Shown here piece by piece: positions 16,401-23,200 of a DNA stretch of 28,969 nucleotides. Source of the stretch: CAYNLK01 sp964398055 (lineage in GTDB: Bacteria; Chloroflexota; Anaerolineae; 4572-78; J111); assembly GCA_964398055.1 (NCBI GenBank), contig CAYNLK010000074.1, positions 1 to 28,969 of the forward strand, read 5' to 3'. Within the stretch, counting starts at the first letter, position 1; every line of letters starts with the position of its first letter. A program made the translations under genes and the position numbers. The notes beneath the pieces were generated by a model that was given only the letters and a program-made list of their open reading frames with translations, was not told where the DNA came from and did not search any database.

Positions 16401-16542
16401 GTTAGCCGAGTTATACCTGCAACGGGGGGAGCAGGCCGCGGCGGCAGAAGCCCTCAAACAGGCCGAAGCCCGCCTGGCTGACGGGGAACGGTCTGGTCTG
16501 CTGGCCTGGGCCGGCCGGGTGCGGGCTCGCTTGGATCGATGA
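13486..16542 (+). CDS. SARP/BTAD-type transcriptional activator with AAA ATPase and TPR regions
   Basis: A 1018-residue regulator. A winged-helix (OmpR-like) DNA-binding domain covers about 1-95 (LLGYLAVTG, LIDLLWPD, ARKNLRNTLW-like segment). A bacterial transcriptional activator domain follows (about 100-240, ending LAQELGVAPLPETEAL). Next is an AAA_16/STAND ATPase (about 265-600) with Walker A SGELGVGKS near 300-308 and Walker B LVLFIDDLHW near 414-423. The C-terminal ~400 residues contain TPR-like helical repeats (AGRPSEAARYAELAG, GDLTKALESFEEALGLA). Such proteins are ATP-switched activators that sense a ligand or partner through the repeats. The target is unknown; the M16 peptidase gene 24 nt downstream is probably cotranscribed. 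The start follows from the leaderless promoter geometry. Confidence 0.92.
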   Translation: MVTYRLSFLGPVQLTRNADAIDLNAAKAMALLGYLAVTGTAQSRDHLIDLLWPDSLPEAGRKNLRNTLWTIRKALGDELLLAETDRLALVEGVWVDTRAFEATVSVQPGDGSAITDLSVALELYRGPLLDGLILADAPDFEVWLTAERERFGQLYLRALEALVAAQRGRGNWAEIILIARRALAHDNLQEPMVRALMEAHARLGERAEALRQYDRLRATLAQELGVAPLPETEALRAAILEGKLLLNQAVTSSAPLPARPIRTDIHPAPAPFVGRQDELAALTETLQTATAGLARIVLISGELGVGKSRLWQEWSATLPPGLTVLATRCLDTTQSLPFVPLAGLFRQSGCLEYLASLRAAVSPIWLAELARLLPEIRQYWPDLPPPTVLPPEEERHRLFEALTQLLQAFERRPLVLFIDDLHWVDRATLDWLVYLTERLRDEPLLLVGTYRSSEATTQLAHVVAGWSRQGLVQRLPLARFTLTETARLISALGADAQLAEQLQARSGGNPYFLIELSRALPDETPPSLVELIQARLNQLPNAAQQLLQAAAVLETDFDFVTLSQTSGQTEEDTLVALERLLEADILIEREGRYNFSHPLVATIVRNSLSLARRSFLHRRTAGALEALHAGQLEAVAGQLARHYAQAGRPSEAARYAELAGQRALELTAPAEAIAFYRQALQLEPTPARRLGLGEALMAEARLEEARQQFELAANDFESAGDCLGASRAYLALGFSFMVSGQGQQVVHWAEQALAILETQPDPAALARAYQLLAAGGLVAGYTLAQAEAVLVEAIRLTSDNHLLGLASVGRFELGNLLAQRGDLTKALESFEEALGLARVSGDLFQQVLAHNNLAYHAMLAGDLARARQQIELGLGLVEKHALFLPRQYLFSTRGELALAEGELAEAEAWFDRALTEAQRNENRPFVANIRANMSLAARARGDLDHALLLLEEARAGVAGLAAPHLQIKIELWLAELYLQRGEQAAAAEALKQAEARLADGERSGLLAWAGRVRARLDR

Positions 16543-16566
16543 ATTTTGAAGTGCAGGAGCTGACTT

Positions 16567-18045
16567 ATGAAACTGGTTCCCCCTTTTTTTGTATTGTTGT
16601 CTATTATGATGATCTTCACTGTAATGAGTCATCAAGCTGTAGCAGATTCGTCTGCGCAAAGCGAACCTTTTCCGTTGTATCGCTATCGTCTGGCCAATGG
16701 CCTGCAAGTTTGGTGCCAGCCCCGTGCCGATAGTGAATCTGTGGCCGCGCTTATGGTGATCCCGGTGGGGGCGCGCCACGAAGATGTGACCAACAACGGC
16801 GCCTCTCATTATGTGGAACATATGCTCTTTACCGGCACCCAGCGTTGGTCAGAGGAAGAGATCAAAGAAATCATCACCAGCCGGGGCGGAAGGTGGAACG
16901 GTCAGACCGGGTTGGAACAGACAACCTATTTTGCTCATATCGCCGCGCAGGATACTGATATTGCTTTGGAGTGGCTGGCTCAGGTAGTTTTCCACCCCAC
17001 TTTTCCGGCCGACAAAATAGACAAGGAACGCCAGGTAATTTTCCAGGAGAAGTGGGGTCGTTACGGCTGGCTGATCAATACGCTCGATGCTCTCGGTTTT
17101 GGTTATGAGTTAGAGCGAGATGTGCGGCGCGCCCTGTTCCCTGGCTCCACTTTGGGGCTACGGGTGGTTGGTGAAGACGCTTCTTTAGACAATCTTGATC
17201 GCGAGGCGTTGTTGGCTTACTATCAGCGACATTACGTGCCAGATAATGCCGTGTTAATTGTGGTGGGTAATTTTGAACCTGACTGGCTCTTGGAGCGGGC
17301 TGAGTTCTATTTTGGTAGTCTGATCCCGGGCGGCCGGCCGCCATCACCAGCCACACCCCCTCTACCGGTGTCAGGTCCCCAGCAAGTTATCGTTCGTGGC
17401 CCACTGCCAACCGACCAGACTCAGTTGATGATCGGCATGCGGACTGTGGGGCAAAGCCACCCGGACCGCTATACCCTGGAGGTACTGGCTGAGATATTGG
17501 ATAAGAAGCTGATCGAAGAAATTCGCTATCGCCAAGGGCTGGTCTATAGCCTATGGGCCTATAACAGATTCTTCAACGATACCGGCTACTTCACCATTGC
17601 GACCGTCTCGGAGCGGGGTAAACGTGAGGCTATTCTGCAGGCTGTGCAAGCGCATCTGCAAGAAGTAGGTAGCTCTGGAGTGACGGCTGATCAGTTGGCC
17701 GTGGCCCAAACTGCCCTGAAGGGACGTTGGGCTTTGTCGATGGAGGACAATCTGGCCCGCGCGGCCTGGTTGGCCCAATGGGTCGGGGTTGTAACAAACG
17801 ATGAACTGATCCCGGATTACCCTACGGCCATCGACGCGGTTACGGTCCAGGATGTCCAGCAGGCGGTGCAAACCTATCTTACGCCGGAACGCGGTTACGT
17901 GGGTTTACACCAGCCGATCGTCACCGTGGCCAGTGGAGTGATTTGGGCGGGAACGGTTGCCGCCGTTGGCCTGGTGGCCTGGATGGCTCGCGGCCTGTGG
18001 CGTCGAAAACGACGGGGTCGCGAGTCTGGGCAACCAAGACCATAG
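16567..18045 (+). CDS. M16-family zinc peptidase, membrane-anchored
   Basis: A 492-residue pitrilysin/processing-peptidase-like enzyme. The inverted zinc motif is H81-Y-V-E84-H85 with the third ligand E161 (75 residues after H85, as the family requires). A C-terminal M16_C domain carries the RY segment (IEEIRYRQGLVYSLW). An N-terminal hydrophobic signal (about 4-25) and a C-terminal membrane helix (about 452-474), followed by a basic RRKRRGR tail, imply an extracytoplasmic catalytic domain anchored at its C-terminus. M16 enzymes usually work as pairs; no second M16 gene is adjacent, so it may be a homodimer. AGGAG 8 nt before the ATG supports the start. It follows the BTAD gene by 24 nt and meets the aldo/keto reductase gene tail-to-tail with 4 nt between stops. 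Confidence 0.92.
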   Translation: MKLVPPFFVLLSIMMIFTVMSHQAVADSSAQSEPFPLYRYRLANGLQVWCQPRADSESVAALMVIPVGARHEDVTNNGASHYVEHMLFTGTQRWSEEEIKEIITSRGGRWNGQTGLEQTTYFAHIAAQDTDIALEWLAQVVFHPTFPADKIDKERQVIFQEKWGRYGWLINTLDALGFGYELERDVRRALFPGSTLGLRVVGEDASLDNLDREALLAYYQRHYVPDNAVLIVVGNFEPDWLLERAEFYFGSLIPGGRPPSPATPPLPVSGPQQVIVRGPLPTDQTQLMIGMRTVGQSHPDRYTLEVLAEILDKKLIEEIRYRQGLVYSLWAYNRFFNDTGYFTIATVSERGKREAILQAVQAHLQEVGSSGVTADQLAVAQTALKGRWALSMEDNLARAAWLAQWVGVVTNDELIPDYPTAIDAVTVQDVQQAVQTYLTPERGYVGLHQPIVTVASGVIWAGTVAAVGLVAWMARGLWRRKRRGRESGQPRP

Positions 18046-18049
18046 AAAC

Positions 18050-19078
18050 TCACACTCTGCGGTGGTTATCTATTTTGGCGTAGCCGCCGCCAAAGACCAG
18101 GTCCCGAATCTGGTCCGAGGCCAAAAAGTCATGCGGAAAGCCCAGTTCAATCTTGCTGACCTGATCCAGTTGGTTCATTTGTTCTGCGGTCAGGCTGAAT
18201 TCCAGGCAGCCGAGATTATCCTTAAGTTGGGTCACGGTTCTGGCCCCAATCATCGGTATCATCAGCCCCGGCTGCTGGCGGACCCAATTCAGGGCCACCT
18301 GAGAAGCAGAACAACCAATCTTTCCGGCAATGCTGGCTACTTCCTCGGCAATGGCCAGCTTCTTCTCCTCGATCTGCCCCCACAGCGCCGCCCGGCCTTC
18401 GCCGGAGCCGTCGCGCTTGTACTTGCCGCTCAAAATGCCTGAGCCTAACGCTCCCCAGGCCGTCACCCCCAGGTCGAAAGCCCGGGCCATCGGCAGCAAA
18501 TCTCGCTCGGGAGTCCGTTCGATCAGGCTGTACTGGATTTGTAGCCCGACAAAGCGGCTCCAGCCCCGCAGTTCGGCCAGCGTGTTGGCCTGCGACACGA
18601 TCCAGGCCGGGGTGTCGGAAATGCCGATGTAGAGAATCTTGCCGGCCCGGACCAGATCATCCAGCCCCCGCAGCACCTCTTCCACCGGGGTCATAAAATC
18701 CCAGGCGTGCACCCAGTACAGGTCGATGTAGTCGGTCTTGAGCCGTTTCAGGCTGGCTTCCAGCGCCTGGACCATACTCTTGCGCTGGTTGCCGCTGCCG
18801 TTGGGGTCGTTGCGGCGTCTGAACAGGCTGTACTTGGTGGCCAGCACAAAGTAGTCTCGATCGTCCGCAATGAACTCGCCGACCAGCTTCTCGGCCGTAC
18901 CCTCGGTGTAGCGATCCGCCGTGTCGATAAAGTTGCCGCCAGCCTCTACAAAAGCCTCAAATATCTTCTGGCTCTCTTCTTTAGAGGCGCCCCAGCCCCA
19001 GTCCGGGCCAAAGGTCATCGTACCCAGACTCAATTCAGATATCCGCAAACCGCTTTTGCCTAACAATTTGTAGCGCAT
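18050..19078 (-). CDS. Aldo/keto reductase
   Basis: A 342-residue NAD(P)H-dependent oxidoreductase with a TIM-barrel AKR fold. The catalytic tetrad is visible: Asp and Tyr in FIDTADRY, Lys in LATKYSL and His in YWVHAWD. The cofactor-binding segment near the C-terminus reads MIPMIGARTVTQLKDN. The start MRYKLLG at 19078 is chosen because AGGAGA lies 8 nt upstream; a TTG six codons earlier would itself contain that site. The substrate cannot be predicted. A 165-bp spacer of short degenerate repeats separates it from the PIG-L gene, so cotranscription is uncertain. Confidence 0.93.
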   Translation of the reverse strand: MRYKLLGKSGLRISELSLGTMTFGPDWGWGASKEESQKIFEAFVEAGGNFIDTADRYTEGTAEKLVGEFIADDRDYFVLATKYSLFRRRNDPNGSGNQRKSMVQALEASLKRLKTDYIDLYWVHAWDFMTPVEEVLRGLDDLVRAGKILYIGISDTPAWIVSQANTLAELRGWSRFVGLQIQYSLIERTPERDLLPMARAFDLGVTAWGALGSGILSGKYKRDGSGEGRAALWGQIEEKKLAIAEEVASIAGKIGCSASQVALNWVRQQPGLMIPMIGARTVTQLKDNLGCLEFSLTAEQMNQLDQVSKIELGFPHDFLASDQIRDLVFGGGYAKIDNHRRV

Positions 19079-19097
19079 CGGACATTCTCCTGACAAA

Positions 19098-19243
19098 ATT
19101 ATGAATTATGAATGGTGAATAGTGAATTGTGAACCCGTAACGCAATCTTCAAGCATTGTGTATCGTGGGGCAATCACCTGCTACCTTGCGACTTTGTGAC
19201 CTTGCAACTCTGCGACTTTGCCACCTGAAACCTTGCTACTTTG
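19098..19243. repeat. Degenerate short-period repeats
   Basis: Two patches of low-complexity repeats: ATGAATTATGAATGGTGAAT-like units (about 19100-19135), and tandem-like CTTGCGACTTTG/CTTGCAACTCTG/CTTGCTACTTTG units (about 19180-19247). The second patch reaches the stop codon of the PIG-L gene. Such unit types are common intergenic repeats in filamentous bacteria. Confidence 0.65.
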
Positions 19244-19981
19244 CTACCCTGTCTTGGCCCAATCCTCGTCACTGACAAGAGTGATTACCCGGTAGCCTTC
19301 GGCATATTCCATCTCTTTGCCTTTGGCCGTATCCGCGGCCCACTCTTTGACCATCGGCTCTGGATCCCACTCTTTCATCTGGCTGGCGTGCTTCTTCAGC
19401 GCGGCAATTTTCAGGTCAATGGTCTCGCTGATGTTGACAAAAGTGTCTTGCTGGCTCCAACTGGTCACGTAAACTTTACGCACTTTGTGGGGGGTGATAC
19501 CCTCTTCGGCCAGCTCTTCAAACAGGTTCGGCTGCCCGGCTGCCGGAAAGACGGCGTCCAGGGCTGCGCCGGCTGCGGCCCGGTGGTCGGGATGATTGAT
19601 ATAGCTGGAGTTGGCCCAGACGATGGTCGGGTCGCCTGTAATCACCACTTCCGGCTTGAAACGCCTGATTTCCCGGACCAGTTTTTTGCGTAGAGCAATG
19701 GTATTTTCCAGCAACCCATCCGGCTCACGCAGATAAATAACCTGCTTCACCCCGACGACTTCGGCGGCGGCCTGCTGTTCCGCTTCCCGGATCTGGGCCG
19801 CTCTGGCTTTGGTCATGCCCGGTTCATCGATGCCGACATCACCGCTGGTGCACAGTACATAAACCACTTCGGCCCCTGCCTGCACCCAGCGGGCCACCGT
19901 GCCGGCGCAACTGAACTCGATGTCATCGGGGTGAGCCACAATGACCATGACTTTTTGAGGTACATACCGACCGTTGCTCAT
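19244..19981 (-). CDS. PIG-L/LmbE family deacetylase
   Basis: A 245-residue zinc-dependent N-deacetylase of the PIG-L superfamily (relatives act on GlcNAc-PI, mycothiol or bacillithiol precursors and other N-acyl sugars). The zinc site is AHPDD at residues 16-20 (His17, Asp20) together with the later NHPDHRAA His. The start codon overlaps the stop of the upstream DUF5519 gene (ATGA), indicating translational coupling. The substrate is unknown; the MshB/BshB role is one possibility but no other thiol-synthesis gene is present. Confidence 0.92.
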   Translation of the reverse strand: MSNGRYVPQKVMVIVAHPDDIEFSCAGTVARWVQAGAEVVYVLCTSGDVGIDEPGMTKARAAQIREAEQQAAAEVVGVKQVIYLREPDGLLENTIALRKKLVREIRRFKPEVVITGDPTIVWANSSYINHPDHRAAAGAALDAVFPAAGQPNLFEELAEEGITPHKVRKVYVTSWSQQDTFVNISETIDLKIAALKKHASQMKEWDPEPMVKEWAADTAKGKEMEYAEGYRVITLVSDEDWAKTG

Positions 19982-20337
19982 CAGCTTGTTCCATTCCCTC
20001 CTTCATTGTGCTTGGGTGGGCACTGTTTGACCGCCAACTCAAATGAGTGCCTCAGCAGCTCGACGGCCCGGATCAGATCATGCGAGTCTTTGAGATAAAA
20101 ACTAACCCAACCGCTGTCGGGCAGGATGTGGTGCGGCTCGGCTCGACCGGCCGCCACCACCCCATCCCGAACTTTTTTAGGAAACGGGATATCGACCAGG
20201 TGGTCTCCATGGATATGGCCCAACTCGCGCCGGCCCAGGCGATATTCGGTGCCGCTAAAGCGGTGGGGATGGGCCGAAACGCCCGACCAGGCCAACACAG
20301 CCTGGGTAATTCTGGTTTGTGCCCCCTTAACAGACAT
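19981..20337 (-). CDS. DUF5519 (luciferase-domain-like) protein
   Basis: A 118-residue protein resembling the DUF5519 family: the signature RELGHIHGDHLVDIPFPKKV is followed by AGRAEPHHILPDSGWVSFYL and a helical end. Despite the family nickname there is no evidence for light emission; it is a small alpha/beta protein of unknown function. AAGGAG lies 5-7 nt before the ATG. Its TGA overlaps the PIG-L start codon, so both proteins are likely made together and may act on the same compound. Confidence 0.8.
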   Translation of the reverse strand: MSVKGAQTRITQAVLAWSGVSAHPHRFSGTEYRLGRRELGHIHGDHLVDIPFPKKVRDGVVAAGRAEPHHILPDSGWVSFYLKDSHDLIRAVELLRHSFELAVKQCPPKHNEGGNGTS

Positions 20338-20381
20338 CTTCTACTCCTTGTGCTTGAAATCAACTTTTTTGTTGCTAGATA

Positions 20382-20409
20382 AAGATACTGAATAATTGCC
20401 TCATGTCAA
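20382..20409 (-). promoter_or_regulatory. Sigma70-type promoter for DUF5519-PIG-L
   Basis: On the minus strand, a perfect -35 TTGACA (20404-20409) is followed after 16 bp by TATCTT (20382-20387), about 45 bp before the DUF5519 start. Confidence 0.6.
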
Positions 20410-20418
20410 GGCCAATAA

Positions 20419-20581
20419 GGGCGCCCAATTTTTTAGAGCCAATGTTGGGTTTCACTCACCACGATATCGTTAGGTTTGGCAGCGAAACCCAACAAATGAA
20501 GGAGAGACAGTCCCAGCTCGTCCGTTCAACCCAACCTACCATAAATCCAATTGTAAAGGTTGTAAAATTTTGGGCGCACCC
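20419..20581. repeat. Nested inverted-repeat element
   Basis: The outer ends, GGGCGCCCAATTTTTTAG (20419-20436) and AAAATTTTGGGCGCACCC (20564-20581), are imperfect inverted repeats and resemble the outer ends of the element at 13298-13433. Inside is a perfect 11-bp palindrome, TGTTGGGTTTC (20443-20453) / GAAACCCAACA (20484-20494), followed by CAACCCAACCTACC. The latter is a widespread TTGGGTT-type bacterial repeat. It looks like one small repeat inserted in another. Confidence 0.65.
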
Positions 20582-20597
20582 GCAGGTTGGACATTTC

Positions 20598-20626
20598 TTG
20601 ACACGCTGAGCCAGGCCGGGTAGGAT
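20598..20626 (+). promoter_or_regulatory. Promoter of the CUAEP-tail radical SAM gene
   Basis: Consensus -35 TTGACA (20598-20603), 17-bp spacer, -10-like TAGGAT (20621-20626). The predicted transcription start, near 20633, is compatible with either the TTG at 20643 or the GTG at 20661. Confidence 0.65.
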
Positions 20627-20660
20627 ATTTGTTCAGCCTCATTTGCCAGGACTATTTAGC

Positions 20661-22100
20661 GTGAATTTCAACGTTTTGCTTATCTCAACCTACGATTTGG
20701 GCCGGCAGCCCTTTGGCCTGGCCTCGCCGGCGGCGTGGCTGCGCCAGGCTGGAGCGACCGTCCGCTGTCTCGATCTGTCGATTGATCGACTCGACCCCGC
20801 AGCGGTGCGGCAGGCCGACTTGGTCGCCGTCCACCTGCCCATGCATATGGCCACCCGCATGGCCGTACCGGTCATCGAGCAGGTGCAGCATCTCAACCCG
20901 CAGGCGCACCTGGGCTGTTTTGGGTTGTATGCTCCGGTGAATGAGACCTATCTGCGCAGTTTGGGAGTAAAAAGTATCTTGGGGGGTGAATTTGAAGCGG
21001 GGCTGGTCAGGCTGGCCAAGCGGTTGGCCGGTTCCCCTCATAATCATCCTCCGGCCGAGGAGCGCCAGCCTGAGCCTGTTATCTCACTGGACAGGCAGCA
21101 GTTTTTGATCCCGGATCGTTCCGGCCTGCCCGACCTGTCGCACTATGCCCGGCTGGTGACCCCGGCCGGACAGACCTTAAAGGTCGGTTACACCGAAGCC
21201 AGCCGGGGTTGCAAATACTTTTGCCGCCATTGCCCGATTGTACCGGTCTACGGCGGTCGCTTTCGGGTGATACCGCGTGAAGTGGTTCTGGCCGATATCC
21301 GCCAGCAGGTTGAGGCCGGCGCTCAATATATCACCTTTGGCGATCCCGATTTCTTCAACGGTCCCGGCCACGCCATCCCCATTGTGACCGCGCTGCACCG
21401 GGAATTTCCCCACCTCACCTACGATGTGACCATCAAAGTGGAACATTTGCTCAAGCACGCCAAACAGTTGCCAACTCTCAAAGCAACCGGCTGCCTGTTC
21501 ATTACCACTGCGGTCGAGGCTTTTGACGATGGCATCCTGAACATTTTTGACAAACGGCACACCAGAGCCGACTTTGAACAGGCCCTGGCCCGCTGTCGCC
21601 AGCTTGAGTTGCTGTTAATCCCCACCTTTGTAGCCTTCACCCCCTGGACGACAGCCCAGGGATATCTGGCATTTCTGACCGAGATCGTCCGGCTGGAGTT
21701 GATCGAACAGGTCGCCCCGATCCAATACACCCTGCGCCTGCTCATCCCGCCCGGCTCACGCTTGCTGGAATTGCCGGAGTTTCGGCAGCTCATTGGACCG
21801 TTTGACGAAGCCAGTCTTTCCTATCGTTGGCGCAATCCCGACCCACGGTTGGACCGGTTACAGCGAGATTTGGAACTGTTGGTCGACCGCGGCGTCAAAG
21901 AGCAGCTCACTCGGGCCGAAATCTTTCAGCAAATCTGGGGCCGCAGCCAGGAGCTGCTCGCCGAGGCACCTGCTCCGCCGGTCCGGTTGCGGGCAAACGG
22001 CTACAAGGTGCCCTATCTCACCGAACCGTGGTACTGTTGAGCGGAACCCACCGAGGAGCAGGTTGCTTCTCATTACCTCCAGGTGGACGGGTGTGGATAA
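20661..22100 (+). CDS. CUAEP-tail radical SAM selenoprotein (TGA at 22038 read as Sec)
   Basis: A B12-binding-type N-terminal domain (VLLISTYDLGRQPFG; no DxHxxG) precedes a radical SAM domain with C-KYF-C-RH-C (codons 21210-21233 approximately; Cys184, 188 and 191 from the GTG). The conventional frame stops at TGA 22038-22040 after EPWYC. It then reads on in frame as Ala-Glu-Pro-Thr and 15 further codons to TAA 22098-22100. Cys-[TGA]-Ala-Glu-Pro is exactly the tail that names the CUAEP/CCAEP-tail radical SAM (seleno)protein family, in which some members have Sec and others Cys at that position. A SECIS-like hairpin follows. The product is about 479 residues; its substrate is not known. GTG at 20661 is chosen because family-like sequence starts there and AGGA lies about 10 nt upstream; TTG at 20643 is the alternative. 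Selenocysteine genes (selA, selB, selC) are outside this window. Confidence 0.85.
22038..22071 (+). promoter_or_regulatory. Sec UGA codon and bacterial SECIS-like hairpin
   Basis: After UGA (22038-22040), GAGGAGCA (22053-22060) pairs with UGCUUCUC (22064-22071) over 8 bp (one G-U) and a GGU apical loop. The loop begins 20 nt after the UGA and has G at its first positions. Both fit the published bacterial SECIS model: apical loop 16-37 nt from the UGA, with G among its first two bases. An alternative long-range pairing CCACC/GGTGG (22048-22052, 22082-22086) could extend the base. Confidence 0.75.
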
Positions 22101-22194
22101 GGTGACCGGCACTTTCAGCACTATTTCCGAGCAAAAATTAAGGCGATTTAGCGTCAATTCCGGGCCAAGATGAGTTGGAAAGTGCCGGTCACCT
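22100..22194. mobile_element. 95-bp palindromic MITE-like element
   Basis: Perfect 17-bp terminal inverted repeats: AGGTGACCGGCACTTTC (22100-22116) and GAAAGTGCCGGTCACCT (22178-22194). Read on the minus strand it is closely similar to the element at 13315-13407 along its whole length, so these are two copies of one family in opposite orientation. It fills the space between the convergent selenoprotein and HicB-DinB genes: its first base is the last base of the TAA stop. It may also act as a shared transcription barrier. Confidence 0.8.
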
Positions 22195-22199
22195 AGATT

Positions 22200-22868
22200 C
22201 TAGGTGGACTGGTTAGCCTTGGCAGCCAGCAGTTCGCGAATTTCGTGAATATGCTCGCGCTCGTGTTCCAGCATCCGGCGCATGACTTTGCGGGGAGTCC
22301 ACTCCTCGCCCTCGTAGGTGGTTACGCTGGCCCGTTTCTCTTCGCTCAAGTCACGCAAACGCTCCAACGCCACCCCCCGGGCCGCGGCCAGGCGAAAGAG
22401 CGGCGTTTCCGGCCAGCGAGTCAGCCGGTCGGTGTACCACAGATCGGCTTCGGCCAGGTGGCACAAAATCTCGTGAATCGAGGCGCTCTCTTCAGCGGGC
22501 TTCCACTCAAGTGTCTCAGCCGGTAGACTTTTGACCAGATCCATTAACTCCTGCCGCGAGATGGCCAGCCAGCGAAAGAGCATCTCCATCTCGTTGGGTC
22601 GCAGGGCGTCGTAATCGGTCAAAAATGTGGCCGAGTCGACCTCTTCAAACTCCAACTCGATCCCTTCACTGTAGCGCGGCACCGCTTCGCCCACATCCCG
22701 CAGCAGCCGTAGATAATCTTTCACCGCCTCGTGGATTTTTTCTTTGGCCTTTTCGACCGTTTGACCGCGAGCCGAGGCGCCAGGCAGGGCCGGTACGTGA
22801 GCCACCGGCTCCTTCCGGGTAATCCCATCTCCCTTAGACTCGATGTACACCAGATATTTTTTGGCCAT
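22200..22868 (-). CDS. HicB-like domain fused to a DinB-like domain
   Basis: A 222-residue two-domain protein. Residues 1-80 resemble the HicB/UPF0150 antitoxin fold (YLVYIESKGDG, VAHVPALPGASARGQTVEKA). Residues about 95-215 form a DinB-like four-helix bundle (EMEMLFRWLAISRQELMDLV, ILCHLAEADLWYTDRL, MLEHEREHIHEI), with His residues in the usual metal-binding places. DinB-family proteins include metal-dependent thiol transferases. There is no hicA toxin gene nearby, so a toxin-antitoxin role is unlikely; the HicB part may serve as a dimerisation or ligand-binding module. ATG at 22868 is chosen (GGGAGGA 7 nt upstream; the preceding ATG is possible). It is the last gene downstream of the fix operon. 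Confidence 0.8.
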   Translation of the reverse strand: MAKKYLVYIESKGDGITRKEPVAHVPALPGASARGQTVEKAKEKIHEAVKDYLRLLRDVGEAVPRYSEGIELEFEEVDSATFLTDYDALRPNEMEMLFRWLAISRQELMDLVKSLPAETLEWKPAEESASIHEILCHLAEADLWYTDRLTRWPETPLFRLAAARGVALERLRDLSEEKRASVTTYEGEEWTPRKVMRRMLEHEREHIHEIRELLAAKANQST

Positions 22869-22904
22869 CATTATCCTCCCCATTGAATCCAGTTACGCTA
22901 ACGT

Positions 22905-23180
22905 CTACTTCTGTTCACCAGCCTGCTTGCGTTGGTTCAGCAGATCGACTACCTGGGCGGCGGTCTCTTCCACGGAAGCATCGGCCGGCGGCTCCCAATC
23001 CTGGTACAACTCACCCATGGCCAGGCCGAGCAGGACGCGGCGCAGATTAACCACCTCGGCCCGCAGCGAGTCCAGATTCTCAGCGCCCAAATAGGGTCTT
23101 AATTCTTCGCCGTAGCTATTGAGCGCCTGGACCAGCTCCAGCGCCGCCCGATCCAGTCGCCGAATGGCGGTTTCATGCAT
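22905..23180 (-). CDS. Small helical hypothetical protein downstream of fixX
   Basis: A 91-residue protein beginning MHETAIRRLDRAALELV, mostly amphipathic helix, acidic in the middle (GELYQDWEPPADASVEE). It has no Cys and no membrane segment. I do not recognise the family. ATG at 23180 is chosen because AAGGAG lies 7 nt upstream; the longer frame (back to 23267) would translate the intergenic hairpin repeat. It lies 90 bp after fixX and 36 bp before the HicB-DinB gene, on the same strand, so it is probably in the fix transcription unit. Confidence 0.7.
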   Translation of the reverse strand: MHETAIRRLDRAALELVQALNSYGEELRPYLGAENLDSLRAEVVNLRRVLLGLAMGELYQDWEPPADASVEETAAQVVDLLNQRKQAGEQK

Positions 23181-23200
23181 TTTGATTCTCCTTGTAATTA

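Larger units (their letters stand above)
20338..20660. other. Divergent intergenic region with nested palindromic repeats
   Basis: It contains the minus-strand promoter of DUF5519-PIG-L, the nested repeat 20419-20581 and the plus-strand promoter of the radical SAM gene. An open frame at 20403-20609 is repeat-derived and not called as a gene. Confidence 0.6.

Noticed and set aside
5958..18045. Plus-strand long frames opposite AOR and minus-strand frames opposite the BTAD gene
   Set aside because: These are shadows of genes with strong family matches on the other strand.
20403..20609. 68-codon frame in front of the selenoprotein gene
   Set aside because: It runs across the nested inverted repeats and has no independent coding signal.
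22081..22209. Direct repeat AGGTGGAC on both sides of the 22100-22194 element, as a possible target duplication
   Set aside because: The copies are not adjacent to the inverted-repeat ends and lie in unrelated coding sequence; likely coincidence.
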